From Vibrio sp. J1-1 (GTDB taxonomy: Bacteria; Pseudomonadota; Gammaproteobacteria; Enterobacterales; Vibrionaceae), in the NCBI RefSeq assembly GCF_021728395.1, contig NZ_JAKKCM010000008.1, forward strand, positions 62,001-126,000: 64,000 bases of DNA, read 5' to 3'. Made by a program: the position numbers and the translations under genes. A model generated the notes under the pieces. It saw only the letters and a list, made by a program, of their open reading frames with translations. It did not search any database and was not told where the DNA came from. Below are positions 8,716-17,702 of this stretch, in pieces. Every line of letters starts with the position of its first letter. Within the stretch, counting starts at the first letter, position 1.

Positions 8716-11571
8716 ATGAAACTTGTCAAACGCTCCGACAGTGTGAGCAAAGAAACCAACCAGCTTGGCGTTTCGCGTCGCGCATTTATGAAAAACACCT
8801 CATTTGCTGCTGGTGGTGCGGTTGTCGGTGCAAGTCTGTTTGCTCCGGGAATGATGAAAAAAGCGCAAGCGAAAACGGTCGACCCTGAAGCGAAAACCGA
8901 AGTGAAACGCACGATCTGTTCTCACTGTTCGGTCGGCTGCGGTATTTATGCGGAAGTGCAAAACGGGGTTTGGACTGGGCAGGAACCTGCGTTCGACCAC
9001 CCATTTAATGCTGGTGGACACTGTGCCAAGGGCGCGGCTCTGCGCGAACACGGCCATGGGGAACGCCGTCTTAAATACCCAATGAAGCTTGAAAACGGTA
9101 AGTGGAAAAAGCTGTCTTGGGACGAAGCAATTGAAGAAATCGGCACCAAGGTACTGGATATTCGTAAAGAATCCGGCCCTGATTCTGTTTACTTCTTAGG
9201 TAGTGCGAAGCACAGTAACGAACAGGCATACCTATTCCGTAAAATGGCATCACTTTGGGGTACCAATAACGTTGACCACCAAGCGCGTATCTGTCACTCG
9301 ACCACGGTAGCGGGTGTGGCAAACACCTGGGGCTACGGTGCAATGACAAACTCTTTCAATGATATGCATAACTGTAAGTCTATGCTGTTCATTGGCTCTA
9401 ACCCAGCAGAAGCCCATCCAGTTGCGATGCAACACATTCTGATCGCAAAAGAGAAAAACAACTGTAAGATCGTGGTGGCGGATCCTCGTCGTACTCGTAC
9501 TGCTGCAAAATCCGATCACTATGTCTCTCTGCGTCCCGGTTCAGATGTCGCTTTCATTTGGGGTGTTCTGTGGCATGTCTTTGAAAACCAATGGGAAGAC
9601 AAAGAATTTATCCGTCAGCGTGTGTTTGGTATGGATGAAATCCGTGCAGAAGTCGCGAAATGGACACCAGCAGAAGTTGAACGCGTATCAGGCGTAAGCG
9701 AAGAAGACGTTTACCAGACTGCAAAACTACTATCTGAAAACCGCCCGGGTTGTGTTGTATGGTGTATGGGTGGTACTCAGCATACCACGGGTAACAATAA
9801 CACTCGTGCGTACTGTGTACTAGAGCTTGCGCTAGGCAACATTGGTAAATCTGGTGGCGGTGCCAACATTTTCCGTGGTCACGATAACGTACAGGGTGCA
9901 ACAGACCTTGGTGTTCTTGCTGATACATTGCCAGGCTATTATGGTCTTTCTGAAGGTTCTTGGCGCCACTGGTCAAAAGTTTGGGACATCGATTACGAGT
10001 GGATTAAAGCCCGCTTTGACGACAACGAGTATGGCGGTCAAAAACCGATGCACAGCGCCGGTATTCCTGTATCTCGTTGGATCGACGGTGTGTTAGAAGA
10101 CAAAGACAACATTCGTCAGCGTGAAAACATTCGTGCCATGTTCTACTGGGGACACGCCGTGAACTCTCAAACACGTGGTGTTGAGATGAAAAAGGCGATG
10201 CAAAAACTGGATATGATGGTTATTGTTGACCCATACCCAACCGTTGCAGCGGTAATGAACGATCGTACTGATGGTGTTTACCTGCTTCCTGCTACAACCC
10301 AATTCGAGACTTACGGCAGTGTTACGGCATCTAACCGTTCTTTGCAGTGGCGCGATCAGGTTGTCGAACCTTTGTTTGAGTCAAAACCTGACCACGAAAT
10401 CATGTACCTGTTGTCGAAAAAGCTTGGCTTCGACGATCTACTTTTCAAAAACATTCGTGTAGAAAACAACCAGCCTCTGATTGAAGATCTGACCCGTGAG
10501 TTCAACAAAGGTATGTGGACCATCGGTTATACAGGTCAGAGTCCAGAGCGCCTCAAAGCGCACCAGCAAAACTGGCACACATTCCATAAAACCACGCTTG
10601 AAGCAGAGGGCGGACCAATTAATGGTGAAACCTACGGTCTACCTTGGCCATGTTGGGGCACGCCAGAGATGGGGCACCCGGGTACTCACATCCTGTACGA
10701 TACTTCTAAGACCGTTGCCGAAGGTGGTGGTAACTTCCGCACACGCTTTGGTGTGGAGTTTGAAGGTAAAAACCTGCTAGCGGAAGACAGCTACTCGAAA
10801 GGCAGTGAGATCAAAGATGGTTATCCTGAATTTACTGATAAGTTGTTAAAACAACTGGGATGGTGGGACGACCTGACAGCCGAAGAGAAAGTCGCGGCAG
10901 AAGGCAAAAACTGGAAGACCGACTTGTCTGGTGGTATTCAGCGTGTAGCTATCGCGCACGGTTGTATCCCATTTGGTAACGCAAAAGCACGTGCAATAGT
11001 TTGGACATTCCCAGACCGCGTACCCTTGCACCGTGAACCGCTCTACACCCCTAGACGTGACCTTGTAACGGATTATCCAACTTGGGAAGACAAAGAGGCG
11101 ATTTTCCGTGTTCCAACGTTATACAAATCTATTCAAGAACAAGACAAATCTGGCGAGTACCCGATTGTTCTGACTTCTGGTCGCTTGGTTGAATACGAAG
11201 GCGGCGGTGATGAAACTCGTTCAAACCCTTGGTTGGCGGAGCTTCAACAAGAGATGTTCGTCGAAGTGAACCCGAGAGACGCCAACGATCTTGGCTTTAA
11301 AGATGGTGATGATGTTTGGGTTGAAGGTGCGGAGAAAGGCCGAATCAAGGTAAAAGCGATGGTTACTCGTCGTGTGAAACCGGGACTGGCGTTCATTCCG
11401 TTCCACTTTGGTGGTGAATTTGAAGGTGAAGATCTTCGCTCTAAATACCCTGAAGGTACACAACCATATGTAAGCGGTGAATCTGCCAACACAGCAACCA
11501 CTTACGGCTACGACCCGGTTACCCTGATGCAGGAATCCAAAGTAACCCTATGTAACATTCGTAAAGCGTAA
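8716..11571 (+). CDS. fdhA: Formate dehydrogenase catalytic subunit (molybdopterin, cysteine type)
   Basis: Periplasmic molybdenum or tungsten bis-MGD enzyme oxidising formate to carbon dioxide. Seen: Tat signal VSRRAFMK (Arg-Arg at 21-22), a 4Fe-4S ligand set CSHCSVGC ... GGHCAKG, the active-site segment ARICHS with Cys at residue 193 where FDH-N carries selenocysteine, cofactor-binding blocks such as GSNPAEAHP and DPRRT, and the C-terminal MopB domain ending in NTATTYGYDPVT. At 951 residues it is close to the usual length for this group. The operon continues with the iron-sulfur subunit 11 bases downstream. No internal UGA or SECIS is needed. Confidence 0.95.
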   Translation: MKLVKRSDSVSKETNQLGVSRRAFMKNTSFAAGGAVVGASLFAPGMMKKAQAKTVDPEAKTEVKRTICSHCSVGCGIYAEVQNGVWTGQEPAFDHPFNAGGHCAKGAALREHGHGERRLKYPMKLENGKWKKLSWDEAIEEIGTKVLDIRKESGPDSVYFLGSAKHSNEQAYLFRKMASLWGTNNVDHQARICHSTTVAGVANTWGYGAMTNSFNDMHNCKSMLFIGSNPAEAHPVAMQHILIAKEKNNCKIVVADPRRTRTAAKSDHYVSLRPGSDVAFIWGVLWHVFENQWEDKEFIRQRVFGMDEIRAEVAKWTPAEVERVSGVSEEDVYQTAKLLSENRPGCVVWCMGGTQHTTGNNNTRAYCVLELALGNIGKSGGGANIFRGHDNVQGATDLGVLADTLPGYYGLSEGSWRHWSKVWDIDYEWIKARFDDNEYGGQKPMHSAGIPVSRWIDGVLEDKDNIRQRENIRAMFYWGHAVNSQTRGVEMKKAMQKLDMMVIVDPYPTVAAVMNDRTDGVYLLPATTQFETYGSVTASNRSLQWRDQVVEPLFESKPDHEIMYLLSKKLGFDDLLFKNIRVENNQPLIEDLTREFNKGMWTIGYTGQSPERLKAHQQNWHTFHKTTLEAEGGPINGETYGLPWPCWGTPEMGHPGTHILYDTSKTVAEGGGNFRTRFGVEFEGKNLLAEDSYSKGSEIKDGYPEFTDKLLKQLGWWDDLTAEEKVAAEGKNWKTDLSGGIQRVAIAHGCIPFGNAKARAIVWTFPDRVPLHREPLYTPRRDLVTDYPTWEDKEAIFRVPTLYKSIQEQDKSGEYPIVLTSGRLVEYEGGGDETRSNPWLAELQQEMFVEVNPRDANDLGFKDGDDVWVEGAEKGRIKVKAMVTRRVKPGLAFIPFHFGGEFEGEDLRSKYPEGTQPYVSGESANTATTYGYDPVTLMQESKVTLCNIRKA

Positions 11572-11582
11572 GGAGTCTGACA

Positions 11583-12191
11583 ATGGCACGAATGAAATTC
11601 CTATGTGACACTAAGCGCTGTATCGAGTGTAACGGCTGTGTTACTGCATGTAAGAACGAAAATGACGATGCTCTAGAATGGGGCATACAGCGTCGCCGAG
11701 TCGTAACACTTAATGATGGTGAAGCAGGAGAAAACTCGATTTCCGTAGCTTGTATGCACTGTACCGACGCACCTTGTATGGCGGTGTGTCCTGCCGATTG
11801 TTTTGAGTACACTGAAGATGGCATCGTACTTCACAACAAAGATCTGTGTATCGGCTGTGGTTACTGCCTGTTTGCGTGTCCGTTTGGTGCGCCTCAGTTC
11901 CCTAAACAAGAAGCGTTTGGTGAGCGTGGCAAAATGGACAAGTGTACCTTCTGCGCTGGCGGTCCTGAAACTGAACCTGGTTCGGTTGAAGAACGCCATA
12001 AATATGGTGCAAACCGTATTGCAGAAGGCAAGCTACCTATGTGTGCATCACTGTGTTCAACAAAAGCCTTGTTGGCAGGTGATGCAGAGAAAGTCTCTGA
12101 TATTTTCCGTCAGCGAGTTGTAGAGCGCGGCGCTAAGAATGCAGGTTGGACAGACGGAAATGATCTTTCTTACGATGCAACTAAAAGCTAA
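11583..12191 (+). CDS. fdhB: Formate dehydrogenase iron-sulfur (beta) subunit
   Basis: A 202-residue electron-transfer subunit with four 4Fe-4S cluster sets: CIECNGCVTACK, CMHCTDAPCMAVCP, CIGCGYCLFACP and the CTFC ... CASLC pair. It should pass electrons from the catalytic subunit to the cytochrome b subunit. It has no Tat signal of its own and is expected to be exported by riding with the catalytic subunit. A good AAGGAG site precedes the ATG. The gamma subunit starts 14 bases after its stop. Confidence 0.95.
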   Translation: MARMKFLCDTKRCIECNGCVTACKNENDDALEWGIQRRRVVTLNDGEAGENSISVACMHCTDAPCMAVCPADCFEYTEDGIVLHNKDLCIGCGYCLFACPFGAPQFPKQEAFGERGKMDKCTFCAGGPETEPGSVEERHKYGANRIAEGKLPMCASLCSTKALLAGDAEKVSDIFRQRVVERGAKNAGWTDGNDLSYDATKS

Positions 12192-12205
12192 GTAAGGAGA
12201 GACAC

Positions 12206-13258
12206 ATGTTAAACACTTTAAAGCGTGCGTCTCTGGTAATGCTGTCAATTATGACAGCATTACTGCTGACTTTCTCAATGCCAGCGTCCGCAGAAGAGCA
12301 ATCTTCCAAAGTCGTGCAGCAGGAGATGACACAACTAGCAGGGGCGGACTATTGGCGTCAGGTGAGACAGGGGGAATCAGGTTATACCACCTCCCAATCA
12401 CCAGAGCATGGTGTGCTAATCAGTAAACCCGGCGAAACCTGGTACATCCTGAAAGAAAAATGGATGTCTCCAGCGGGTGCCATCGCTATTTTCGGTAGTA
12501 TCGCGATGGTTGTGTTGGCTTATGTCTTTGTTGGGCCACTGATGCTAAGTAAGCCTCGCACAGGCAAAAAGATTAAGCGCTGGTCTCGACTGGATCGTGC
12601 ACTTCACTGGAGTATGGCGTTTACCTTTCTCACTCTGGCGTTCAGTGGTTTGATGCTCGTCTACGGGAAACACTTCCTGAAGCCATACGTGCCTAGTGAG
12701 TTCTGGGGTTTCATCGTGATGCTGGCGAAGCAATACCACAACTATGTGGGACCGCTGTTCTTTGTCTTGCTGATGTTAATTCTGCTGAAATGGTGGCGTA
12801 AATCAGTCCCTAACATGACGGACGTACGTTGGTTCATGAAAATGGGCGGGATGGTTGGTAAACACAAAGGTACTCATCCATCAGCAGGCTTCTCAAATGG
12901 TGGTGAGAAAGCGGTTTACTGGTTGCTCATTTTTGTCGGTGCAATCGCTGCAGCAAGTGGTTTGGTTTTGGATTTCCCAATTTTTGATCAAACCCGCCGT
13001 GATATGGAGTTGTCTAATCTTATTCACGCAGTTTCGGCGCTTATTCTTATCTGTGGTTTTGTTTTCCACATCTATATCGGCCTGTTCGGTATGGAAGGGG
13101 CATTAGAAGGCATGGTAACGGGTGAGGTTGACGAAACATGGGCGAAAGAGCACCACGATCTCTGGTATGAAGAAGTCAAATCTCAAGAAGCAATGGGAGA
13201 ATCAGACGAGGTTAACGCTACAGACAAAGGAGCGAAAGCGAATGAACAAACATCATAA
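12206..13258 (+). CDS. fdhC: Formate dehydrogenase cytochrome b (gamma) subunit
   Basis: Inner-membrane subunit of 350 residues that carries haem b and delivers electrons to quinone. Seen: a signal-like N-terminal helix (about residues 8-27, ending SASAEE), a short periplasmic stretch, then four or five membrane helices with His residues suited to haem (DRALHWSMAF, KQYHNYVGPLFF, LSNLIHAVSAL, VFHIYIGLFG). The C-terminal tail is charged. The region after the first helix matches the FdnI/FdoI family; the extra N-terminal exported section is typical of the longer FdhC type. Its end overlaps the start of the next gene by 17 bases. Confidence 0.92.
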   Translation: MLNTLKRASLVMLSIMTALLLTFSMPASAEEQSSKVVQQEMTQLAGADYWRQVRQGESGYTTSQSPEHGVLISKPGETWYILKEKWMSPAGAIAIFGSIAMVVLAYVFVGPLMLSKPRTGKKIKRWSRLDRALHWSMAFTFLTLAFSGLMLVYGKHFLKPYVPSEFWGFIVMLAKQYHNYVGPLFFVLLMLILLKWWRKSVPNMTDVRWFMKMGGMVGKHKGTHPSAGFSNGGEKAVYWLLIFVGAIAAASGLVLDFPIFDQTRRDMELSNLIHAVSALILICGFVFHIYIGLFGMEGALEGMVTGEVDETWAKEHHDLWYEEVKSQEAMGESDEVNATDKGAKANEQTS

Positions 13259-13658
13259 CGGGATTTGGGTAGCGTATATCCTGAGTTGCTTTACCCCGTT
13301 CACGTTTTTGATCTCAGGCGTTGTCGCTATTATCTATGCTGGCTATCGTTTGGACAAAGGTGAAGACAGTGATGTAGTTATCTCGCACTACTATGGGTTA
13401 ATTCGTACTTTCTTCCTGTACCTCACGTTCTTTGTTGTCTTAATCGTTACCGTTGCTACCACGAATGGTGTGTTAAAAGGGGTCAGTGACTATTGGGTGC
13501 GCAGCACACTGTTAGATAACATCGCTTATGTTATTCCTTACATAGGCAGTGTGTTTGCTGTCGTCGCGATAGGCGTCTGGCTGTGGAGAATGATCCAAGG
13601 TATGCATCAATTACGTAATAACAAGCCGCACAGACCTTCTACAGGTCCTAACTTGTAA
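13242..13658 (+). CDS. Small polytopic membrane protein at the end of the fdh operon
   Basis: A 138-residue protein with three or four hydrophobic helices (about residues 9-29, 48-68, 90-115) and a segment ISHYYGLIRTFF that resembles the SHxxxxxRTF signature of small DUF4870-like membrane proteins. The start at ATG 13242 is chosen because AGGAG lies 14 bases upstream; a longer in-frame extension to 13122 only shadows fdhC. The 17-base overlap with fdhC puts it in the same operon. Function unknown; a link with the dehydrogenase is inferred from position. Confidence 0.7.
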   Translation: MNKHHNGIWVAYILSCFTPFTFLISGVVAIIYAGYRLDKGEDSDVVISHYYGLIRTFFLYLTFFVVLIVTVATTNGVLKGVSDYWVRSTLLDNIAYVIPYIGSVFAVVAIGVWLWRMIQGMHQLRNNKPHRPSTGPNL

Positions 13659-13677
13659 AACATCGACGACTTTAAAC

Positions 13678-13704
13678 AAAACCGCCTAAACAGGCGGTTT
13701 TTTT
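13678..13704 (+). terminator. Rho-independent terminator of the fdh operon
   Basis: Stem AAACCGCC / GGCGGTTT with loop TAAACA and an eight-base T run, about 20 bases after the last fdh operon gene. Confidence 0.92.
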
Positions 13705-13789
13705 ATTGGGTCATTCATCACTAATAAAGATGCACCCGTTGGCAAAGTGAAATCTCAGTTGCATATAAATGTACATTTAATTAACAAAA

Positions 13790-13830
13790 TGGTGCGCATT
13801 AATTTGGTGCAGTTAGCTATTTTTGGTGCA
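13790..13830 (+). promoter_or_regulatory. Candidate NtrC enhancer half-sites upstream of amt
   Basis: Three TGGTGC half-sites in direct orientation: TGGTGCG at 13790, TTGGTGCA ending 13811 and TTGGTGCA ending 13830. NtrC sites are dyads of TGCACCA and TGGTGCA; one half of each is strong here and the other half is poor. They lie about 100-140 bases before the sigma-54 promoter, the normal enhancer distance. Regulation by nitrogen limitation is therefore likely but the dyads are imperfect. Confidence 0.5.
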
Positions 13831-13928
13831 TGTTATTGTGCGTTCGACTGTGCCTGAAATCATTCACAAAAACCAGCCGCACAATAAAAACAACGACTTA
13901 GTCTAATCTCATTAAACAAGGAAACTAT

Positions 13929-13944
13929 TGGAACACTAATTGCT
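13929..13944 (+). promoter_or_regulatory. Sigma-54 promoter of the ammonium transporter gene
   Basis: TGGAAC-N5-TTGCT matches the -24/-12 consensus TGGCAC-N5-TTGCW with one mismatch and exact spacing (ten bases between the GG and GC). It lies 97 bases before the amt start codon. The rest of the 13705-14040 interval shows only the TGGTGC half-sites. Confidence 0.75.
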
Positions 13945-14040
13945 TTGTTAGACGCTTTACAAATTTGATTCACCATTTTGGTGATGGTTGATTTTCATTG
14001 CACAGGATAAGTGCGCACAACACTAACGGAGACAATCATA

Positions 14041-15261
14041 ATGAGTGTAACAGCCGATCAGGTACATGGCGTTGTACAAACTCTCACACAAAGTTCCGAC
14101 ACTCTATTCTTACTGCTTGGTGCCATCATGGTTTTTTTGATGCACTCCGGTTTTGCTTTTCTTGAAGTAGGGACCGTACGCCAAAAGAACCAAGTTAACG
14201 CATTGGTTAAAATTTTGGCCGATTTTGGTGTTTCTGCCATCGCCTATTTCTTCATTGGTTATTGGATCGCGTATGGCGGTACTTTCTTTGCCGATGCGCA
14301 GACACTGTCTCAAGGTAATGGATATGAGCTTGTTAAGTTCTTTTTCTTACTAACGTTCGCTGCTGCTATACCTGCGATCGTCTCTGGCGGAATTGCCGAG
14401 CGTGCTCGCTTTTATCCTATCCTCATTGCGACATTTTTTACAGTAGGAATTGTTTACCCACTGTTTGAAGGCATCATTTGGAACGGTAATTTTGGTATCC
14501 AAGATTGGTTTGAAGCAAGTTTTGGCTTTGGCTTCCATGATTTCGCAGGATCAGTTGTTGTCCACGGAGTAGGTGGTTGGATTGCTCTCGTTGCCGTTAT
14601 TTTCTTAGGCATGCGTAGAGGCCGAATTCGTGCAGGTAAACATACCAACTTTGCACCATCAAACATCCCGTTCTTGGCACTTGGAGCATGGATTCTTTGT
14701 GTTGGCTGGTTTGGTTTCAACGTGATGTCAGCTCAAGCTATTTCTGGGATCAGCGGCCTAGTCGCAATGAACTCATTGATGGCAATGGTTGGTGGCATTA
14801 TTGCTTCGCTTGTCGCAGGTAAAAATGACCCTGGCTTTATTCACAACGGTCCTCTAGCTGGATTGGTTGCCGTATGTGCTGGTTCTGACCTTATGCATCC
14901 AATCGGTGCGCTGGTAACGGGTGCTATTGCGGGTGTGCTCTTTGTTTACCTGTTCACACATCTACAAAACAAAACCAAGATTGACGATGTGTTAGGTGTT
15001 TGGCCTCTGCACGGCATTTGTGGCGCATGGGGTGGTATTGCTGCAGGCATCTTTGGTCAAACAGCGTTAGGCGGGTTAGGTGGTGTTAGCTTAGTTGTTC
15101 AGCTGATGGGAACCGTACTAGGCATATCTATTGCCGTATTAGGTGCATTGGCTGTCTATGGTGCAATTAACGCGGTAACGGGCATTAGACTATCTGAAGA
15201 AGATGAATTTAATGGTGCCGACTTAGCTATCCACAAAATCTCTTCAACCAACGAAGACTAA
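14041..15261 (+). CDS. amt: Ammonium transporter (Amt family)
   Basis: Inner-membrane ammonium channel of 406 residues with about eleven membrane helices. Recognised by the N-terminal FLMHSGFAFLEVGTVRQKN block, the ARFYPIL region, the FHDFAGSVVVHGVGGW motif carrying the first pore His, and WPLHGICGAWGGIAAGIFG with the second. The start is ATG 14041, preceded by ACGGAGAC; the in-frame extension to 14011 is not needed. No glnK gene lies next to it, unlike the usual glnK-amtB pair, so any PII control would come from elsewhere. A sigma-54 promoter upstream points to nitrogen control. Confidence 0.93.
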   Translation: MSVTADQVHGVVQTLTQSSDTLFLLLGAIMVFLMHSGFAFLEVGTVRQKNQVNALVKILADFGVSAIAYFFIGYWIAYGGTFFADAQTLSQGNGYELVKFFFLLTFAAAIPAIVSGGIAERARFYPILIATFFTVGIVYPLFEGIIWNGNFGIQDWFEASFGFGFHDFAGSVVVHGVGGWIALVAVIFLGMRRGRIRAGKHTNFAPSNIPFLALGAWILCVGWFGFNVMSAQAISGISGLVAMNSLMAMVGGIIASLVAGKNDPGFIHNGPLAGLVAVCAGSDLMHPIGALVTGAIAGVLFVYLFTHLQNKTKIDDVLGVWPLHGICGAWGGIAAGIFGQTALGGLGGVSLVVQLMGTVLGISIAVLGALAVYGAINAVTGIRLSEEDEFNGADLAIHKISSTNED

Positions 15262-15272
15262 TTAGAAATTAA

Positions 15273-15300
15273 AAAGAGCGGTATTCAGCCGCTCTTTCTA
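15273..15300 (+). terminator. Rho-independent terminator after amt
   Basis: Stem AAAGAGCGG / CCGCTCTTT with a seven-base loop, 11 bases after the amt stop. It may also serve the convergent lipoprotein gene. Confidence 0.85.
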
Positions 15301-15342
15301 TTGATGTATCGTTCTTCTCTATTACGAGCGTATCAATGCGTT

Positions 15343-15519
15343 CTAGCAGTTTCCTTTTTTAGCTTGGCCAGGAGGACAGAACTTACCATGACCATCGTGC
15401 CTGTCATGATCATTGGTACCAACGCTCACTCTCACATCATCAATTTCCCCTTCCACATTGGTCAGTTGACAACCCGCTAAAGTCGTAAGCAAGACAAGAG
15501 CCAAAGATAGGTGTCTCAT
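15343..15519 (-). CDS. Small lipoprotein
   Basis: A 58-residue protein with a lipoprotein signal peptide (MRHLSLALVLLTTLAGC, lipobox LAGC with the lipidated Cys at residue 17). The mature part is short and polar, rich in Asp, His and Gly, and ends in GKFCPPGQAKKGNC with two cysteines. I choose ATG 15519 because GAGAGG lies just upstream; a TTG 15 bases earlier is less likely. Function unknown; the CPPGQAKKG tail recurs in small exported Vibrio proteins. Confidence 0.72.
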   Translation of the reverse strand: MRHLSLALVLLTTLAGCQLTNVEGEIDDVRVSVGTNDHDRHDGHGKFCPPGQAKKGNC

Positions 15520-15639
15520 TGCTTTTCCTCTCAAAATAACTATTTATTATCGTTCATTACTACCATTGTCTAATCCATCTTACTACAGCTGTTATTGTTT
15601 CAGTGTTAAGCTAATGAAAAAGAACAACAAGGATCAGTT

Positions 15640-16362
15640 ATGAATTTCCCGTATAGAAACATTGTAGTACTTACTGGAGCAGGCATCTCAGCGGAATCCG
15701 GAATACAAACATTTCGAGCCCAAGATGGCCTTTGGGAGAACCACCGCATTGAAGATGTGGCAACACCCGAAGGATTTGAGCGTGATCCCGACCTTGTTCA
15801 GGAATTTTATAATCAACGTCGTAAAAAGCTACAAGACGAGGCGATACAGCCAAATGCGGCTCATCTCGCTTTAGGTCGCCTGGAGGCCGAGCTAGACGGC
15901 AAAGTAACCGTCATTACGCAGAATATCGACAATTTGCACGAAAGAGGCGGGAGCCACAATGTCATCCATATGCATGGTGAATTGCTCAAAGCCCGCTGTA
16001 GTGAATCGCATCAGGTCATTGAACACACTGACGATATTGAAACGGGTGAACTTTGCCACTGTTGTCAAATTCCGTCCCAAATGCGCCCTCACATTGTTTG
16101 GTTTGGTGAGATGCCGCTGCGCATGGGAGACATTTACGAAGCGCTAGAACAAGCGGACTTGTTTATTTCTATTGGTACGTCTGGGGTTGTGTATCCTGCG
16201 GCTGGATTTGTACATGATGCAAAAATGCACGGTGCGCATACCATCGAAATCAACCTGGAGCCTAGTGCAATAGAAAGTGAATTTGAAGAAAAACGCTATG
16301 GAAAGGCGAGTGTGGAAGTACCAAAGTTGGTGAATGAAATTTTATCTTTGGAAGAAAAATAA
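15640..16362 (+). CDS. cobB: NAD-dependent protein deacylase CobB (sirtuin)
   Basis: Removes acyl groups from lysine using NAD. Seen: NAD-binding [10 protein letters not shown] (residues 12-21), [12 protein letters not shown], the catalytic His in IHMHGE, zinc ligands in the ARCSESH and CHCC segments, and the [11 protein letters not shown] cofactor motif. The FYNQRR segment supplies the Tyr and Arg that, in E. coli CobB, bind succinyl-lysine, so desuccinylase activity is likely. At 240 residues it matches the short form of CobB. AAGGA precedes the ATG. Single gene, convergent with potD across a shared terminator. Confidence 0.95.
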   Translation: MNFPYRNIVVLTGAGISAESGIQTFRAQDGLWENHRIEDVATPEGFERDPDLVQEFYNQRRKKLQDEAIQPNAAHLALGRLEAELDGKVTVITQNIDNLHERGGSHNVIHMHGELLKARCSESHQVIEHTDDIETGELCHCCQIPSQMRPHIVWFGEMPLRMGDIYEALEQADLFISIGTSGVVYPAAGFVHDAKMHGAHTIEINLEPSAIESEFEEKRYGKASVEVPKLVNEILSLEEK

Positions 16363-16378
16363 AACCTTCTAAAACAAT

Positions 16379-16410
16379 AAAAGCGGCCAATTTAGTTGGC
16401 CGCTTTTTTC
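16379..16410. terminator. Bidirectional terminator between cobB and potD
   Basis: Near-perfect stem AAAAGCGGCCAA / TTGGCCGCTTTT with loop TTTAG; T runs on both strands serve the convergent cobB and pot operons. Confidence 0.92.
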
Positions 16411-16428
16411 TTTATGCTATGACTGGTA

Positions 16429-17466
16429 TTAGTTGTTTACTTTTAGCTTTTGGAAGTACTCATCGTACATCACACTTGCTTCACCAACTTCATCTTGCCA
16501 AGTACCGCTGTCCATCACTTCTTGTGGAGGGAAGATACTTTGGTCGTTCACAAATTCTTTAGGAAGCAGGTCGTACGCGGTTTTAACTGGAGTAGGATAA
16601 CCAATTTCCAGTGCAATCTTAGCCGCATTCTCTGGACGCAGCAGGAAGTCGATCATCTTATGCGCCGCTTCAATGTTCTTCGCACCGGCTGGAATCGCAA
16701 GGCTATCCATCCAGAAAATCGCGCCTTTTTCCGGCCAGATGATATCAATGTTCGCACCTTCTTCGCGTGCCATGTAAGCTGAACCATTCCAAAGCATGCC
16801 AAGAGAAACCTCACCCGCTAAGTATGGGTTTGCAGGAAAATCAGAGTTAAACACCAACACATTTGGCATTAGCTTTTGTAGTTCTTCGTAAGCCGCTTTG
16901 ATTTCATCTGGATTTGTCGTATTCGGTGAATAGCCCAGCTTTGTTAATGCAATATGGAAAACTTCGCGAGAGTCATCCATCAGCATTAATTGACCTTCCC
17001 ACTTGCTGTCCCAGAAGTCGTCCCATTTAGTGACCGTAGACTTATCCAACATATCCGCATTAATACCAATACCTGTTGCACCCCAGATATAAGGAATTGA
17101 GAAGTTATTGTTCGGATCAAAAGGCTTGTTTAAGAAGTTAGGATCAATATCGGCAAAGTGGGTTAACTCCTCTTTGTCGATCTCTTGAAGCATGCCTTCT
17201 TTACGCATTTTAGATACGAAATAGGTAGACGGTACTACCAAGTCGTAACCAGAACCTTGGGTTTTTAGCTTAGCGTACATGCTTTCATTAGACTCGTAAG
17301 TCGAGTAAAGCACCTTGATTCCAGTTTCTTTTGTAAAGTCTTCAAGAACTTCATTTGGAATGTATTCCGACCAATTGTAGAAGTACAGTTCTTGATCAGC
17401 CGCCATTGTAGGAGTAGCGAACAGAGCCGCGGCACATAGAGCGCTTGCGTAGAATTTACTTTTCAT
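16429..17466 (-). CDS. potD: Spermidine/putrescine-binding protein PotD (distal copy)
   Basis: Periplasmic polyamine-binding protein of the PotABCD importer, 345 residues. Signal peptide MKSKFYASALCAAALFATPTMA with cleavage before ADQ; binding-protein blocks such as LYFYNWSEYIP, KVLYSTYESNESMYAKL, LMLMDDSREVFHIAL and the C-terminal WMDSLAIPAGAKN. Start ATG 17466 has GGAA upstream; the longer frame to 17502 lacks support. It is the last gene of the pot operon and follows a terminator-like hairpin at 17643, so it may have its own promoter. Corresponds, as I recall, to V. cholerae PotD1 (VC1424), the main spermidine-uptake copy linked to biofilm control. Confidence 0.92.
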   Translation of the reverse strand: MKSKFYASALCAAALFATPTMAADQELYFYNWSEYIPNEVLEDFTKETGIKVLYSTYESNESMYAKLKTQGSGYDLVVPSTYFVSKMRKEGMLQEIDKEELTHFADIDPNFLNKPFDPNNNFSIPYIWGATGIGINADMLDKSTVTKWDDFWDSKWEGQLMLMDDSREVFHIALTKLGYSPNTTNPDEIKAAYEELQKLMPNVLVFNSDFPANPYLAGEVSLGMLWNGSAYMAREEGANIDIIWPEKGAIFWMDSLAIPAGAKNIEAAHKMIDFLLRPENAAKIALEIGYPTPVKTAYDLLPKEFVNDQSIFPPQEVMDSGTWQDEVGEASVMYDEYFQKLKVNN

Positions 17467-17642
17467 TTGTTTTCCGTTTTGTTTAGCGATTGGACAAATC
17501 AATACTAGTGGTAATGATCAAGTTGAACCAAATTGCATTAAGTACAATTCTGTTTATTTAACCCGATGCCTCTCATTCTATTGAGATGAAACGAGCCGAG
17601 CCAAATAAACGTAGCAAGGCATAATTATATCAGTCAATTACA

Positions 17643-17670
17643 AAAATAGGCAGCCATTGCTGCCTATTTT
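17643..17670 (-). terminator. Terminator between the two potD genes
   Basis: Perfect 12-base stem AAAATAGGCAGC / GCTGCCTATTTT with a four-base loop, just after the proximal potD on the minus strand. Confidence 0.85.
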
Positions 17671-17702
17671 CATTTAGGGTGATTTGTCTTGGACAAATTC
17701 GA

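Noticed and set aside
9286-9297. Possible selenocysteine codon at the formate dehydrogenase active site
   Set aside because: The codon is TGT (Cys 193), not TGA, and the frame is continuous.
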